Shown: positions 17,277 to 26,123, counted from the stretch's first letter. The stretch is 64,000 nt of DNA from Betaproteobacteria bacterium (GCA_016791265.1 JAEUMY010000023.1:310001-374000); one strand, 5' to 3'. Notes: generated from the letters alone by a model not told the origin. Numbers and translations: made by a program.

Positions 17277-19178
17277 ATGACCCAGCCGGCACCCACTCTT
17301 ATCGCATCCACCGTCGCCGACTTGCGGCGGCATGCGCCGTTTGATGCGATGGATCGCGCCCTCCTCGGCGAAGTCGCGGCGAAGCTCAAGCTGCGGTACT
17401 ACGAGGCTGGCTCCGTCATTCTCGACCCGTCTCACGGTCAGGTTGTGCAGCTCTTCATCGTGCAGCGCGGATTGGTCGAAGGCTTCAGGCCGGGCGCCGA
17501 GGGTGGCGGGGCGGCAGTCGCCTTGACCCTGTCCGAAGGTGAGTGCTTTCCCGTTGGCGCCATTCTCGGTCGCCGGCCCACCCATCTTTGCTTTCGAGCG
17601 GCCGAGGACACGTTCTGTCATGAGATGGACGGCGCAGTGTTCGAAGACCTCATGGATCGCAGCCGCGAGTTTCGTCATTACGCGACGGCGCGGCTGTCGA
17701 ACCTGGTTGAGCAGTCGCGGCGAGGCATGCAAAGCGACTACGCCGGACGCATGGCCGGCCTCACGGCGATGGCGCAGCCACTCAAGTCACTGCTGGGTCG
17801 CGAGACGGTCACCGCCGGGGCGGACGTGCCCATTCGCGAAGTGCTGTCGCGTATGCACACTCTGCGGATCGGGTCGGTGGTGATCGTCGACGAGGCGAAG
17901 CGGCCGATTGGCATTTTCACCGAACGCGATGTGCTGGATCGGGTCGCGCTGGCGGGCACGGACTTGGCGCAGCCCATCTCGTTGGTCATGACTCGCGATC
18001 CACAGTGTCTGCCGGCGACCGCCGCACTCTTCGAGGCCGCGCAGCTCATGGCGCGCAAGCGCTTTCGCCATGTGCTCGTGGTCGAGGACGGCATGCTCGC
18101 CGGCGTCGTGTCCGAGCGCGATCTCTTCGCGCTGCAACGGCTGTCGCCCGGTGAGATCGGCAAGGCCATCCACACCGCGGACAGCGTCGCCGCACTCGCT
18201 CATGCCGCGGCGGAGGTGAGAAAGCTGGCCGGCGGCATGCTCGCCCAAGGAGTGGCCGCCGAACAGTTGACCCAGTTCGTGAGCACGTTGAACGATGCCG
18301 TGGTGGAGCGCGCGCTCAGCCTCGGGGTTCAAGCGGAGGACGGTGTGAAAGTTCGCTGGTGCTGGCTCGGTCTCGGCTCGGAGGGCCGCATGGAGCAGAC
18401 GCTGGCGACAGATCAGGACAATGCAATCATTTTCGCGGCCGATCCGGATTCGGCCGAGGCGAGCCGCGCGGATTTGCTGAAGCTCGCCGCCCGCGTCAAT
18501 GCGACGCTCGACCAGTGCGGGTTCCCGCTATGCACGGGCGACATCATGGCGAAGAATCCTCGCTGGTGCCTCACCGAAGCGGAGTGGCGTGCGCTCTTCG
18601 CGGACTGGATGCGGAGCAGCAGTCCGGACGCATTGTTGAACGCGGCGATCTTCTTCGACTTTCGACCACTCGCGGGTGACTTCACGCTGGCCGACGGCTT
18701 GCGGACGTGGCTCAACGAGCACGCGCGCCATCAGACTGGATTCTTGCGCCAGATGGCCGTCAACGCGCTGCAGGCCAGGCCGCCGCTGGGCGTGATCCGC
18801 GATTTCGTGCCCGACGATAGCGACCATCCGGGCAGCATCGACTTGAAGCGCTACGGCGCCAGGCCATTCATCGACGCGGCGCGAATATTCGCGTTGGCGC
18901 ACGGTGTTTCCGCGACCAACACGGCAGAGCGGCTGCGCATCGCCGGCCCGCGCATGCGGCTCGGCGAAGAAGAGGTGGCCTCCGCGATAGACGGCTTTCA
19001 CTTCGTGCAGATGTTGCGACTGAAGAGCAGCGATCCCGAGGAGGCCGAGACAGGCGGACTGCCGCCGAATCGCGTCGACCCGGAAAGGCTGTCCGCGCTG
19101 GATCGCAGGATCCTGAAAGAGGCGTTGCGCCAAGCGCGGAAACTGCAAAGCCGGCTCGAACTCGACTATCAGGTCTGA
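17277..19178 (+). CDS. cNMP-binding/CBS/DUF294 putative nucleotidyltransferase
   Basis: A 633-residue cytoplasmic regulator-type protein. Order: cyclic-nucleotide-binding fold (about 17-140), two CBS motifs (about 165-285, with GIFTERDVLDR and GVVSERDLFAL), a DUF294 nucleotidyltransferase domain with GLGSEGRMEQ and TDQDNA (about 365-382), and a C-terminal DUF294_C helical domain. Such proteins resemble GlnD-like signal transducers. The next gene, a DEDDh exonuclease, starts 2 bases after its stop; this pair is common next to acetate permease genes in proteobacteria, and the symporter genes follow here too. The iterated palindrome encodes RIFA near residue 536. Confidence 0.88.
   Translation: MTQPAPTLIASTVADLRRHAPFDAMDRALLGEVAAKLKLRYYEAGSVILDPSHGQVVQLFIVQRGLVEGFRPGAEGGGAAVALTLSEGECFPVGAILGRRPTHLCFRAAEDTFCHEMDGAVFEDLMDRSREFRHYATARLSNLVEQSRRGMQSDYAGRMAGLTAMAQPLKSLLGRETVTAGADVPIREVLSRMHTLRIGSVVIVDEAKRPIGIFTERDVLDRVALAGTDLAQPISLVMTRDPQCLPATAALFEAAQLMARKRFRHVLVVEDGMLAGVVSERDLFALQRLSPGEIGKAIHTADSVAALAHAAAEVRKLAGGMLAQGVAAEQLTQFVSTLNDAVVERALSLGVQAEDGVKVRWCWLGLGSEGRMEQTLATDQDNAIIFAADPDSAEASRADLLKLAARVNATLDQCGFPLCTGDIMAKNPRWCLTEAEWRALFADWMRSSSPDALLNAAIFFDFRPLAGDFTLADGLRTWLNEHARHQTGFLRQMAVNALQARPPLGVIRDFVPDDSDHPGSIDLKRYGARPFIDAARIFALAHGVSATNTAERLRIAGPRMRLGEEEVASAIDGFHFVQMLRLKSSDPEEAETGGLPPNRVDPERLSALDRRILKEALRQARKLQSRLELDYQV
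18881..18892. repeat. iterated palindrome GCGAATATTCGC
   Basis: Perfect copy in the DUF294 gene, read as Arg-Ile-Phe-Ala. Confidence 0.95.
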
Positions 19179-19180
19179 AC

Positions 19181-19915
19181 ATGGCATCGCTATGGCGGCG
19201 CTGGTTGGGCATCGATGCGTCGCGCTCTGATTGGCGCGTGGACGAGTTGGATCAGCTCGCCGCGTGGCGGACTCGACCGCGTGTTCCGGCCGGGCGCAGC
19301 CTGGCCGAGCAACGCTGGGTGGTGGTGGATGTCGAGTCCAGCGGGCTCGACTTGATGACGGATCGACTCATCGCCATCGGCGCCGTGGCGGTCAAGGGCA
19401 ACGCGGTCGACATCGCCGACAGTTTTGAAGTCGTGCTGCGCCAGGACGCGGTGAGCGCCGATGAAAACATCCTCATCCACGGCATCGCGGCGGCCGAGCA
19501 GCGGGGTGGCGTCGCACCCCGCGAGGCATTACTTGGATTTCTCGACTACATCGCGGGCGATCCGTTGATCGCCTACCACGCGTTCTTCGACGAAGGGATG
19601 TTGCGCCGGGCTTGCCGCGACCATCTCGGCCTGAAACTGAAGTGCGACTGGTTGGATTTGGCGCAACTCGCGCCGGCCGTGCTGAAGCCTGCTCCGATCG
19701 AGCATGGCCGCAGCAAGAATCTGGACGACTGGCTGGCTGACTTCGGCATCCAGGTGAGCGAACGTCACCGTGCCGTCGCGGATGCCGTCGCGACCGCGCA
19801 ATTGTGGCTCGCGCTTCTACCTGCGTTGCAACGCGCGGGTGCGCATAGCTGTGACCAGGCAAGACGCCTGGCCGCCGAGTACGCCTGGCTCCGCGATCGC
19901 GATCCCAGGCGCTGA
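19181..19915 (+). CDS. 3'-5' exonuclease, DnaQ/DEDDh family
   Basis: A 244-residue protein with the DEDDh exonuclease core: Asp50 and Glu52 in VVDVESSGLD (ExoI), YHAFFDEGML (ExoII, near 133-142) and SERHRAVADA (ExoIII, His and Asp near 190). It is not DnaQ itself, since no polymerase-binding tail is visible; related proteins are annotated as polymerase III epsilon-like. It is coupled to the DUF294 gene (2-base gap). The role is unknown; the context suggests a signalling or nucleotide-turnover unit upstream of the acetate-type symporter. Confidence 0.85.
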   Translation: MASLWRRWLGIDASRSDWRVDELDQLAAWRTRPRVPAGRSLAEQRWVVVDVESSGLDLMTDRLIAIGAVAVKGNAVDIADSFEVVLRQDAVSADENILIHGIAAAEQRGGVAPREALLGFLDYIAGDPLIAYHAFFDEGMLRRACRDHLGLKLKCDWLDLAQLAPAVLKPAPIEHGRSKNLDDWLADFGIQVSERHRAVADAVATAQLWLALLPALQRAGAHSCDQARRLAAEYAWLRDRDPRR

Positions 19916-20004
19916 GCGCGGCAGCGGGAACGGCGCCCGCGTTAAGACCGATTTCGTACCAATTGCAAACGAACTCGCTGTCCAAAATCAGGCCGACAAA
20001 CCTT

Positions 20005-20033
20005 TTGACCCGTCCGGAGTCTGCCCCTATACT
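20005..20033 (+). promoter_or_regulatory. sigma70-type promoter of the symporter operon
   Basis: TTGACC (20005-20010), a 17-base spacer and TATACT (20028-20033). The predicted transcript starts about 105 bases before the DUF4212 gene, which has the strong Shine-Dalgarno AGGAGG. Confidence 0.7.
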
Positions 20034-20145
20034 CTGGCAGTGTCCGTCCCAATAACAACAAAAACAAATCAATAAAAAATCGGCCAGTTGCTTTCAGTTT
20101 CGTACTCAAATCAACAGCGTCGCTAATAACGATAGGAGGAAGTCA

Positions 20146-20412
20146 ATGCAGTTAACGGAAAAGCACGTTGACTACTGGAGAAAGAATCTGCGCATCAGCG
20201 CGATTCTGTTGCTCATCTGGTTTGTCGTGACCTACGTGATGGCCTTTTACGCGCGTGAGCTGGCCACCATCAACTTCTTCGGCTGGCCGCTCTCGTTTTA
20301 CATGGCCGCCCAAGGCTCCCTGATCATCTACGTGGCCATCATCGGCTATTACGCGATGTACATGCGCAAGCTCGATGTTGAGCACGATGTGGCGGAAGGA
20401 GAGGAAGAATGA
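20146..20412 (+). CDS. DUF4212 small subunit of a sodium/solute symporter
   Basis: An 88-residue membrane protein with two hydrophobic helices (about 17-35 and 50-70) and an acidic tail (DVEHDVAEGEEE). The signature YWRKNLRISAILLLIWFV and FWxxxQGSLIxYV-like pattern (here FYMAAQGSLIIYVAIIGYY) identifies the DUF4212 family, always found before a VC_2705-type solute:Na symporter. It overlaps that gene by 4 bases. It is probably an accessory subunit needed for transport, most likely of acetate or another short acid. Confidence 0.9.
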   Translation: MQLTEKHVDYWRKNLRISAILLLIWFVVTYVMAFYARELATINFFGWPLSFYMAAQGSLIIYVAIIGYYAMYMRKLDVEHDVAEGEEE

Positions 20413-22487
20413 GCGCCGTCTCCCAATCCCAATTCAAGGCCCAGCTCAAGAAGTATTACAGCTTCTACACGGGCGGTTTCATCACTTTTGTTGTGTTGCT
20501 CGCCATCGCGGAGCAGATGGGCATGCCGCGAAAGTACATCGGCTACTGTTTTTTGGTGGCTACCATCCTGCTCTATGCGGGTATTGGAGTCATGAGCCGA
20601 ACGCTGGATGTCGCTGAATACTACGTTGCGGGACGACGAGTGCCGGCGCTGTTCAACGGCATGGCGACTGGCGCTGATTGGATGTCGGCAGCCTCTTTCA
20701 TCGGCATGGCTGGCACCTTGTACCTGTCCGGGTTTGATGGCCTCGCTTTTGTCATGGGCTGGACGGGCGGCTACTGTCTGGTAGCGGTGTTGCTGGCTCC
20801 ATACCTGCGCAAGTTTGGCCAGTTCACCATCCCGGATTTTCTGGGTGCGCGTTACGGCGGGAATTTCGTTCGGTCAATCGGCATCTTCGCCGCCATCCTC
20901 GCTTCATTTGTATATGTGGTGGCGCAAATCTACGGCGTGGGCCTCATCACCAGCCGCTTCACCGGCTTGGAGTTCGGTATCGGTGTGTTCGTTGGCCTCG
21001 CTGGCATCCTGGTTTGCTCGTTCCTGGGTGGCATGAAAGCGGTGACTTGGACGCAGGTGGCCCAGTACATCATCCTGATCATCGCTTACATGATTCCGGT
21101 GGTGTGGCTGTCGATAAAGCAGACCGGCGTGCCGCTGCCGCAGCTCGTCTATGGTCAGCAGCTGGAGAAGGTGACCGAGCTTGAGAAGAAGCTCACCAAC
21201 GACCCGAAAGAGCAAGAGGTCCGAGGCATCTTCAAGCAGCGCGCTGATGACGCAGCCGCGAAGATCAAGGCGTTGCCAGATTCGTACGGCGCCGAGAAGA
21301 AGAAGCTTGAGGACAAGATCGCCGAATTGACGGCGGCTTCAGCGCCGGCCAAGGACATCGAAGCCGCGCAGAAATCGCTCAAGGATTTCCCGGCTGACCC
21401 CAAAGCCGCGGAAGCCAAGTGGAAGGCAGATCAGGCGGCTGCCAACGGTCGTACAGGTCCACCGCGGCCGCATGCGACGCCGTATCCCGGCAAGGATGAA
21501 AAGGCCCGTGATACAGCCATGTGGAACTTCATCGGCGTTGTGTTCTGCATGATGTTCGGTACCGCCGCACTTCCGCACATCCTGATGCGCTACTACACGA
21601 CCCCGTCAGTGCATGAGGCCCGGGTCTCGGTGTTCTGGTCCCTGTTCTTCATCTTCCTGCTGTACTTCACGGCACCAGCCCTTGCTGTGCTTGCAAAGTA
21701 CGAGGTCTATGCCAACTTGGTGGGCTCGCAGTTCGCCAACCTCCCGGCTTGGGTGCAGAACTGGCGAGCGGTAGATGCATCGCTGTTGACCATCGTCGAT
21801 GTGAACAAGGACGGACTGGTGCAGCTAGCGGAAATCGTCATTGGTGGAGACATCATTGTGCTGGCGACCCCCGAAATCGCCGGGCTGCCGTATGTGATCT
21901 CCGGCCTGGTCGCCGCAGGCGGCCTTGCTGCCGCGCTCTCCACGGCGGACGGTCTGCTGCTGACTATCGCGAACGCCCTGTCGCATGATCTGTATTACAA
22001 GATCATCAACCCCGATGCCTCGACCGCCCGGCGGGTTACGATCTCCAAGATCCTGCTGCTGGTCGTGGCGTTGGTCGCTGCTTATGTGACCTCGCTGAAA
22101 CCAGGCAACATCCTGTTCCTGGTTGGGGCGGCATTCTCAATCGCCGCCTCTGCATTCTTCCCTGCGCTTGTACTTGGTATCTTCTGGAAGCGCGCGACGA
22201 AATGGGGAGCAATCGCGGGCATGGTCGCGGGCTTGGGTCTGTGTCTGTATTACATGTTGCACACCTATCCAACGTTCATTTCGTGGTTTGGCACCACACC
22301 AATCACCAAGTGGTTCGGTCTCGAGCCGATTTCCGCTGGCATGTTCGGTGTACCGGTCGGCTTCCTGACAATCATCATCGTCAGCATGCTCACGCCGGCG
22401 CCTGATCAGGATACTCAGCAGTTGGTCGACCATGTGCGTTACCCCGTCATCAAGGGGGACAGCATGGTAACCACGGGTGCTGACTGA
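20409..22487 (+). CDS. sodium:solute symporter, VC_2705 (acetate-type) subfamily
   Basis: A 692-residue SSS-family transporter; hydrophobic helices cover residues 15-240 and 370-680, with the family stretches GADWMSAASFIGMAG and ADGLLLTIANALSHDLYY. Residues about 245-365 form a hydrophilic, charged, coiled-coil-like insertion (EKVTELEKKLTNDPKE and repeats of Lys/Glu/Ala) that ordinary ActP-length members lack. Its likely role is sodium-driven uptake of acetate or a related monocarboxylate, given acs upstream and the DUF4212 partner. It ends at a strong terminator. Confidence 0.9.
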   Translation: MSAVSQSQFKAQLKKYYSFYTGGFITFVVLLAIAEQMGMPRKYIGYCFLVATILLYAGIGVMSRTLDVAEYYVAGRRVPALFNGMATGADWMSAASFIGMAGTLYLSGFDGLAFVMGWTGGYCLVAVLLAPYLRKFGQFTIPDFLGARYGGNFVRSIGIFAAILASFVYVVAQIYGVGLITSRFTGLEFGIGVFVGLAGILVCSFLGGMKAVTWTQVAQYIILIIAYMIPVVWLSIKQTGVPLPQLVYGQQLEKVTELEKKLTNDPKEQEVRGIFKQRADDAAAKIKALPDSYGAEKKKLEDKIAELTAASAPAKDIEAAQKSLKDFPADPKAAEAKWKADQAAANGRTGPPRPHATPYPGKDEKARDTAMWNFIGVVFCMMFGTAALPHILMRYYTTPSVHEARVSVFWSLFFIFLLYFTAPALAVLAKYEVYANLVGSQFANLPAWVQNWRAVDASLLTIVDVNKDGLVQLAEIVIGGDIIVLATPEIAGLPYVISGLVAAGGLAAALSTADGLLLTIANALSHDLYYKIINPDASTARRVTISKILLLVVALVAAYVTSLKPGNILFLVGAAFSIAASAFFPALVLGIFWKRATKWGAIAGMVAGLGLCLYYMLHTYPTFISWFGTTPITKWFGLEPISAGMFGVPVGFLTIIIVSMLTPAPDQDTQQLVDHVRYPVIKGDSMVTTGAD

Positions 22488-22508
22488 CGTCACGCTGATA
22501 CCCTCTGG

Positions 22509-22537
22509 GGCCCGCGCCGAAAGGTGCGGGCCTTTTT
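22509..22537 (+). terminator. terminator after the symporter
   Basis: Stem GGCCCGC/GCGGGCC (22509-22515 with 22526-22532), 10-base loop, then TTTTT. It lies 21 bases after the symporter stop. Confidence 0.85.
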
Positions 22538-22556
22538 GCTTGGATTGTCGCAACTC

Positions 22557-22889
22557 ATGGAACTAGCAACTCAGATCAAGTTTCTACTCATCGCGAAGGC
22601 AATTGTCGAGGTCGCTGGCGTGGCTCTGATCGGACAGGGCATGGTCGCCCTGCTCGCGGGCGCCAATCGTGACAAGAACATCGTATACGGCATCTTCCGT
22701 GTCATCACACTTCCGGCCGTACGTCTCGCCAGAGTGCTGACACCAAGGCGCTATGTGCGCGACACGCATCTGCCGCTCGTGGCGTTCTTCATCTGTTTCT
22801 GGCTCTGGGTCGCACTGGTGCTGGGCGTGGCCTACGTATGCGGCTCTGCGGGGCTGAACGTCTCACAGTGCACGGGCAAGACCGGCTGA
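22557..22889 (+). CDS. small hypothetical membrane protein
   Basis: A 110-residue protein with two or three hydrophobic segments (about 7-36 and 70-95) and a basic linker (RLARVLTPRRYVRD). No family is recognised with certainty. ATG 22557 is used because an upstream in-frame GTG would fall inside the symporter terminator. It ends 10 bases before lptG, so the two are probably co-transcribed, which suggests an envelope-related role (inference only). Confidence 0.65.
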   Translation: MELATQIKFLLIAKAIVEVAGVALIGQGMVALLAGANRDKNIVYGIFRVITLPAVRLARVLTPRRYVRDTHLPLVAFFICFWLWVALVLGVAYVCGSAGLNVSQCTGKTG

Positions 22890-22899
22890 GCGGGCGCCC

Positions 22900-23991
22900 A
22901 TGAGTGTTGTCTTCCGCTATCTGGCCAAGGAAATTCTGCTGGCGTCGTTGCTGGTGTTGGCCGGCCTTCTCGCGCTCTTCCTGGTTTTCGACTTCATCCG
23001 CGAGTTGGGCGAGGTGGGGCGGCCGGGCTACACGCTGCTTCGCATTGTCGTGCTGGTGTCGTTGTCGCTGCCTTCACACGCGTATGTCGTGTTGCCGTTG
23101 GCGCTTCTCATCGGCACACTGCTCGCCCTGAGCAGGCTGTCACTTCAGTCCGAGCTCGCCGTGATGCGCGCATCGGGCTTGTCGCTCGCCCGCCTGGCTG
23201 CGCTGGTCGCCATGCTGGGGGGGGGCATGGCGGTGGTGCTCTTCGCATTCGGCGAGTTTGTCCTGCCGTGGTCGGAAAACATGGGCAAGAAGCTGCGGAT
23301 GCAGGCGACCAGTTCAGTGGTCGCGCAAGAGTTTCGCAGCGGTTTTTGGGTGAAGGATGAGCGGTCGTTTGTGAATATTCAGACGGTGACGCCGGAAACG
23401 GTGCTGCGGGGCGTGCGCATCTACGAATTCGATGAACGTGCGCGCCTGCTTCGCATCAGCCAGGCCGAGGAGGCGCGCTTCACTGCGCAGGGCAAATGGT
23501 TGCTGTCGAAAATTCAGAGAACGACTTTTTCGGCGACGGGCACGCGAGTCGATACCCATGCCGAGCTGGAATGGCGGTCCGTGTTGACGCCTGATCTGCT
23601 CAGCGCCTTGAAGGTCAAGCCGGCGGACATGTCACTGGCCAATCTTTCAGCCTATATCGATCACTTGCGCGAAAACAAGCAGAAGAGTACGCAATATGAA
23701 CTCGCGCTTTGGTTCAAGCTGGTGCGGCCGTTCGCATTGATCGTGCTGATGCTCGTGGCTGTGCCGTTCGCGATCATGAGCGCCCGATCCGGCGGCGTTG
23801 GCGCGCGCATTGTGATCGGCATCGTGTTTGGCGTCGGCTTTCACTTCCTGGGACAGCTTTCCGGGCACGTCGCCTTGCTGAACAACTGGTCGCCTTCCCT
23901 TACGACATTGGCACCGCCGGTGATCATTCTCGTTTGCGTGTTGCTTGCGCTGACGATCATCGACCATCCACGCGCGCGATTGGGCGCTTAG
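22900..23991 (+). CDS. lptG: LPS export permease of the LptF/LptG family, most like LptG
   Basis: Inner-membrane permease of the LptB2FG transporter that extracts LPS. The 363 residues show the family plan: two N-terminal helices and the GTLLALSRLSLQSELAVMRASGLS segment (coupling helix region), a periplasmic beta-jellyroll (about 130-260), and three C-terminal helices. The usual lptF partner is not adjacent in this window. A run of nine G (23217-23225) sits in the third-helix region coding Gly-Gly-Gly; length change there would truncate the protein. Confidence 0.85.
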   Translation: MSVVFRYLAKEILLASLLVLAGLLALFLVFDFIRELGEVGRPGYTLLRIVVLVSLSLPSHAYVVLPLALLIGTLLALSRLSLQSELAVMRASGLSLARLAALVAMLGGGMAVVLFAFGEFVLPWSENMGKKLRMQATSSVVAQEFRSGFWVKDERSFVNIQTVTPETVLRGVRIYEFDERARLLRISQAEEARFTAQGKWLLSKIQRTTFSATGTRVDTHAELEWRSVLTPDLLSALKVKPADMSLANLSAYIDHLRENKQKSTQYELALWFKLVRPFALIVLMLVAVPFAIMSARSGGVGARIVIGIVFGVGFHFLGQLSGHVALLNNWSPSLTTLAPPVIILVCVLLALTIIDHPRARLGA

Positions 23992-24014
23992 CCCGCGTGT
24001 GAACTATCCCGCCC

Positions 24015-24440
24015 TCAGGGTTCGTGCATGATGCGCGTCCCCGCTAGGCGGTCATGGAGGAACTGCCGGTCGCGGTCGAACAAGGCCCACCAGATCGTGA
24101 GTCCGGCGGCGATCAGTCCGCCCAATGCCGCGAGGTAGCGCAGCAACGCCTGGCGGCGTGTCAATGCGGCACCGGTCACAGTCGTGAGCCGCATATGCCA
24201 CGTTTTCATGGGCAAGGTCTGGCCCCCATGCAGCCAATACCAAGTGAAGTAGAGGCCGCAAATCGTGATCAGGTAGATTTGCAGCGCCATGCGAGACGCC
24301 GTGCTGACTGTGCCCCCGGTGAATCCGACGAAAGGAAACGTCACAACCAGAACAAGTGCTGTGAGCAGCAACGACTCGTAAAGCATCGCGGCGAGGCGGC
24401 GGCGCAGGCTGGCGGGCGTGGATTCAACAGGGGCATTCAC
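24015..24440 (-). CDS. RDD family membrane protein
   Basis: A 141-residue protein with three hydrophobic helices (about 20-38, 50-68, 100-122) and the RDD hallmarks: an Arg near the start of helix 1 (RRRLAAMLYES), then WHMRLTTVTG and a terminal DRDRQFLHDRLAGTRI. RDD proteins have varied roles, some in ion exchange. It ends the sigma factor-DUF3619-DUF3106-RDD cluster, a grouping seen in betaproteobacteria, which hints at a cell-envelope or stress function. It is convergent with lptG. Confidence 0.85.
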   Translation of the reverse strand: MNAPVESTPASLRRRLAAMLYESLLLTALVLVVTFPFVGFTGGTVSTASRMALQIYLITICGLYFTWYWLHGGQTLPMKTWHMRLTTVTGAALTRRQALLRYLAALGGLIAAGLTIWWALFDRDRQFLHDRLAGTRIMHEP

Positions 24441-24510
24441 GGGTAGGTTCCGGGCGCGAAACAGGAGAGCCCGAATTATCCCTGAGAGCGGCGCGCGCGT
24501 TCAGCGCGCG

Positions 24511-24951
24511 CTACTTGGCGGGTTCGGTCGCTGGCGGCGTGTCGGCTTTTTGCGCCTTCTTGGCCTGCCACTTCTCGCGCAGTTCGTGTTGTTTTTCCGG
24601 GGGCAGCCGGGACAGATCCTTGTAGGAGTCTCGTGCCGCGTTGCGCTGCTCAGGGGTGAGTTGCGCCCAGGTTCGAATGCGTTCCTGAAAGCGCTCCTGT
24701 TGGATCGGGCGCATCTCTGGGTACCGGCGTGCCGCCGCGATGAGTCGCTGCTGCTGGCTACCCGGCAGGCTGGCCCAGTCTTTTTGCAGGGGCGCGAGAA
24801 TCTTCTGGTGGCCGCTGTTCAAGCTGCTCCAGGGCGTTGTTGGCGCATCCGGCTTGTATGCGGCGGGGGCTTGGGCGTGCAGCGCTGCGTGAAAGTAAAG
24901 GGAAAAGCTGACCGCCAGCATCAACGCGAAAACACGCAGGGGACGATTCAT
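24511..24951 (-). CDS. DUF3106 exported protein
   Basis: A 146-residue secreted protein: signal peptide 1-27 (MNRPLRVFALMLAVSFS, cleavage near LHAQA), then helical, charged sequence with the DUF3106 features PWSSLNSGHQKILAPL and LPPEKQHELREKW. The function is unknown. ATG 24951 starts the signal peptide; a longer open frame upstream lacks one and overlaps DUF3619. Its position between DUF3619 and RDD genes, all led by the sigma factor, suggests a small regulon translated from one mRNA. Confidence 0.82.
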   Translation of the reverse strand: MNRPLRVFALMLAVSFSLYFHAALHAQAPAAYKPDAPTTPWSSLNSGHQKILAPLQKDWASLPGSQQQRLIAAARRYPEMRPIQQERFQERIRTWAQLTPEQRNAARDSYKDLSRLPPEKQHELREKWQAKKAQKADTPPATEPAK

Positions 24952-24967
24952 CACACTTCGTTTCCGC

Positions 24968-25339
24968 TCAATTTCCCTCGCTCCCCTTGAGCCAGGCATC
25001 AAAGTCCTCATCAAGAAAGGCGTCAATCGGCAGCTCACCGGTTAGCAAGGCCGCATCAAGCTCACCAATCTCCGCATTGGGGTCCTTGCTGAGGTTGGCA
25101 CTTGCTAACACCAGAACCAGTGCGATCAAGGGAGCAATGATCAAAATGCGCTGAATCCAGCTCAGTCCCAGCGTGGCCTGACCAGACTTGTTGCTGTCAA
25201 TCGAAGCCAGCTCGTTAGGAAGCGTGTCGAGCGCGGCAAAACGCGCTGCCTGCAATCGTTGCAAATGGCCAAGTGGGACCGTTTGCGCCGAGGCGTTCAG
25301 AAATTGGGCGGCCTTCTGGCCAAAGTCTTTTTCAATCAT
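24968..25339 (-). CDS. DUF3619 protein, probable membrane-anchored partner of the sigma factor
   Basis: A 123-residue protein: a cytoplasmic N-terminal part with Leu/Ala helices (LQRLQAARFAAL), one transmembrane helix (about 62-80, IQRILIIAPLIALVLVLAS) and a short acidic C-terminal tail (DAFLDEDFDAWLKG). This is the DUF3619 layout, and it resembles anti-sigma factors (one membrane helix, gene directly after a sigma factor). An anti-sigma role is inferred from layout only. Its ATG overlaps the sigma factor stop. Confidence 0.8.
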   Translation of the reverse strand: MIEKDFGQKAAQFLNASAQTVPLGHLQRLQAARFAALDTLPNELASIDSNKSGQATLGLSWIQRILIIAPLIALVLVLASANLSKDPNAEIGELDAALLTGELPIDAFLDEDFDAWLKGSEGN

Positions 25340-25902
25340 AGGGTTATACCTTTTGCCCGCAGGGCCTTTGCCAGTGCGTGCACCGCCCGGGAGCAGTGGG
25401 TCTTGACGCTGCCTTCCGAGCAGCCCATTGCCGTGGCGGTTTCGTTCACATCCAGTTCCTCCCAGTAACGCAACAAGAAGGCCTCTCGTTGACGGGCCGG
25501 AAGCGCTTCGACGGCCGCTTCTATTGCGGCGACGACTTGCGATTGTTCCAGCTGATCCGCAGGCGAAGTAGGAATATTGGAGCGATCCTCAACCTCCAAA
25601 GTTTCCAGGATATCGGTCTCATCATCATCATCCTTCGAGCCGAAAGCGGAAAAGAGGCTGGTCCAGTTTGACCGCACTTTTTGCCGCCGAAAGTGGTCGC
25701 GGATGGCGTTCTGAAGGATGCGCTGGAACAAGAGCGGCAGCTCGGTTGCCGGCCGATCGCTGTAGTTCACAGCCAGCTTCATCATGGCGTCCTGCACGAT
25801 GTCCAGCGCGGTATCGTCGTCTCGCACGGCGAAGACACACTGTTTGAACGCCCTGCGCTCCACGCTTGCCAGAAACGCGGAAATCTCGTCGCGAGTGGCC
25901 AG
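25336..25902 (-). CDS. RNA polymerase sigma factor, ECF-like, probable CTG start
   Basis: A 188-residue sigma70-family factor. Region 2 (AVRDDDTALDIVQDAMMKLA and FQRILQNAIRDHFRRQK) and region 4 (LPARQREAFLLRYWEELDVNETATAMGCSEGSVKTH) are intact. The first ATG/GTG/TTG codon in frame is GTG 25863, which would cut into the conserved start of region 2. Upstream, CTG 25902 begins LATRDEISAFLAS, like homologs that begin MATRDELSAFLAS, and has GGAG six bases before it. The next in-frame stop is at 25921-25923. It heads the DUF3619-DUF3106-RDD cluster and is divergent from ilvB. Confidence 0.82.
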   Translation of the reverse strand: MATRDEISAFLASVERRAFKQCVFAVRDDDTALDIVQDAMMKLAVNYSDRPATELPLLFQRILQNAIRDHFRRQKVRSNWTSLFSAFGSKDDDDETDILETLEVEDRSNIPTSPADQLEQSQVVAAIEAAVEALPARQREAFLLRYWEELDVNETATAMGCSEGSVKTHCSRAVHALAKALRAKGITL

Positions 25903-26123
25903 ATTGCTCTCCGGTCGGGGTCAGAATGGGCGCAGTCTAGCATCGGCGGTCCCAGCGCTTGCCAGACTGCGACTTATTCCGGCGGTCTCGGGGCCGCTTG
26001 CTTGACCGGCCCAGTTGTTTCTGGGTATGGTTCATGTTTCCGCAGTGCAACATAGGCGTGAATGTGGCCCGTCGGGGCCCGCGCTGCCCGCTTTTCCGCC
26101 TTTTACTTTCCGCAGGTAATTCC

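Noticed and set aside
26027..26119. 30-codon ORF before ilvB as an ilv leader peptide
   Set aside because: It has no run of Ile, Leu or Val codons and no attenuator-like hairpin plus U-tract after it.
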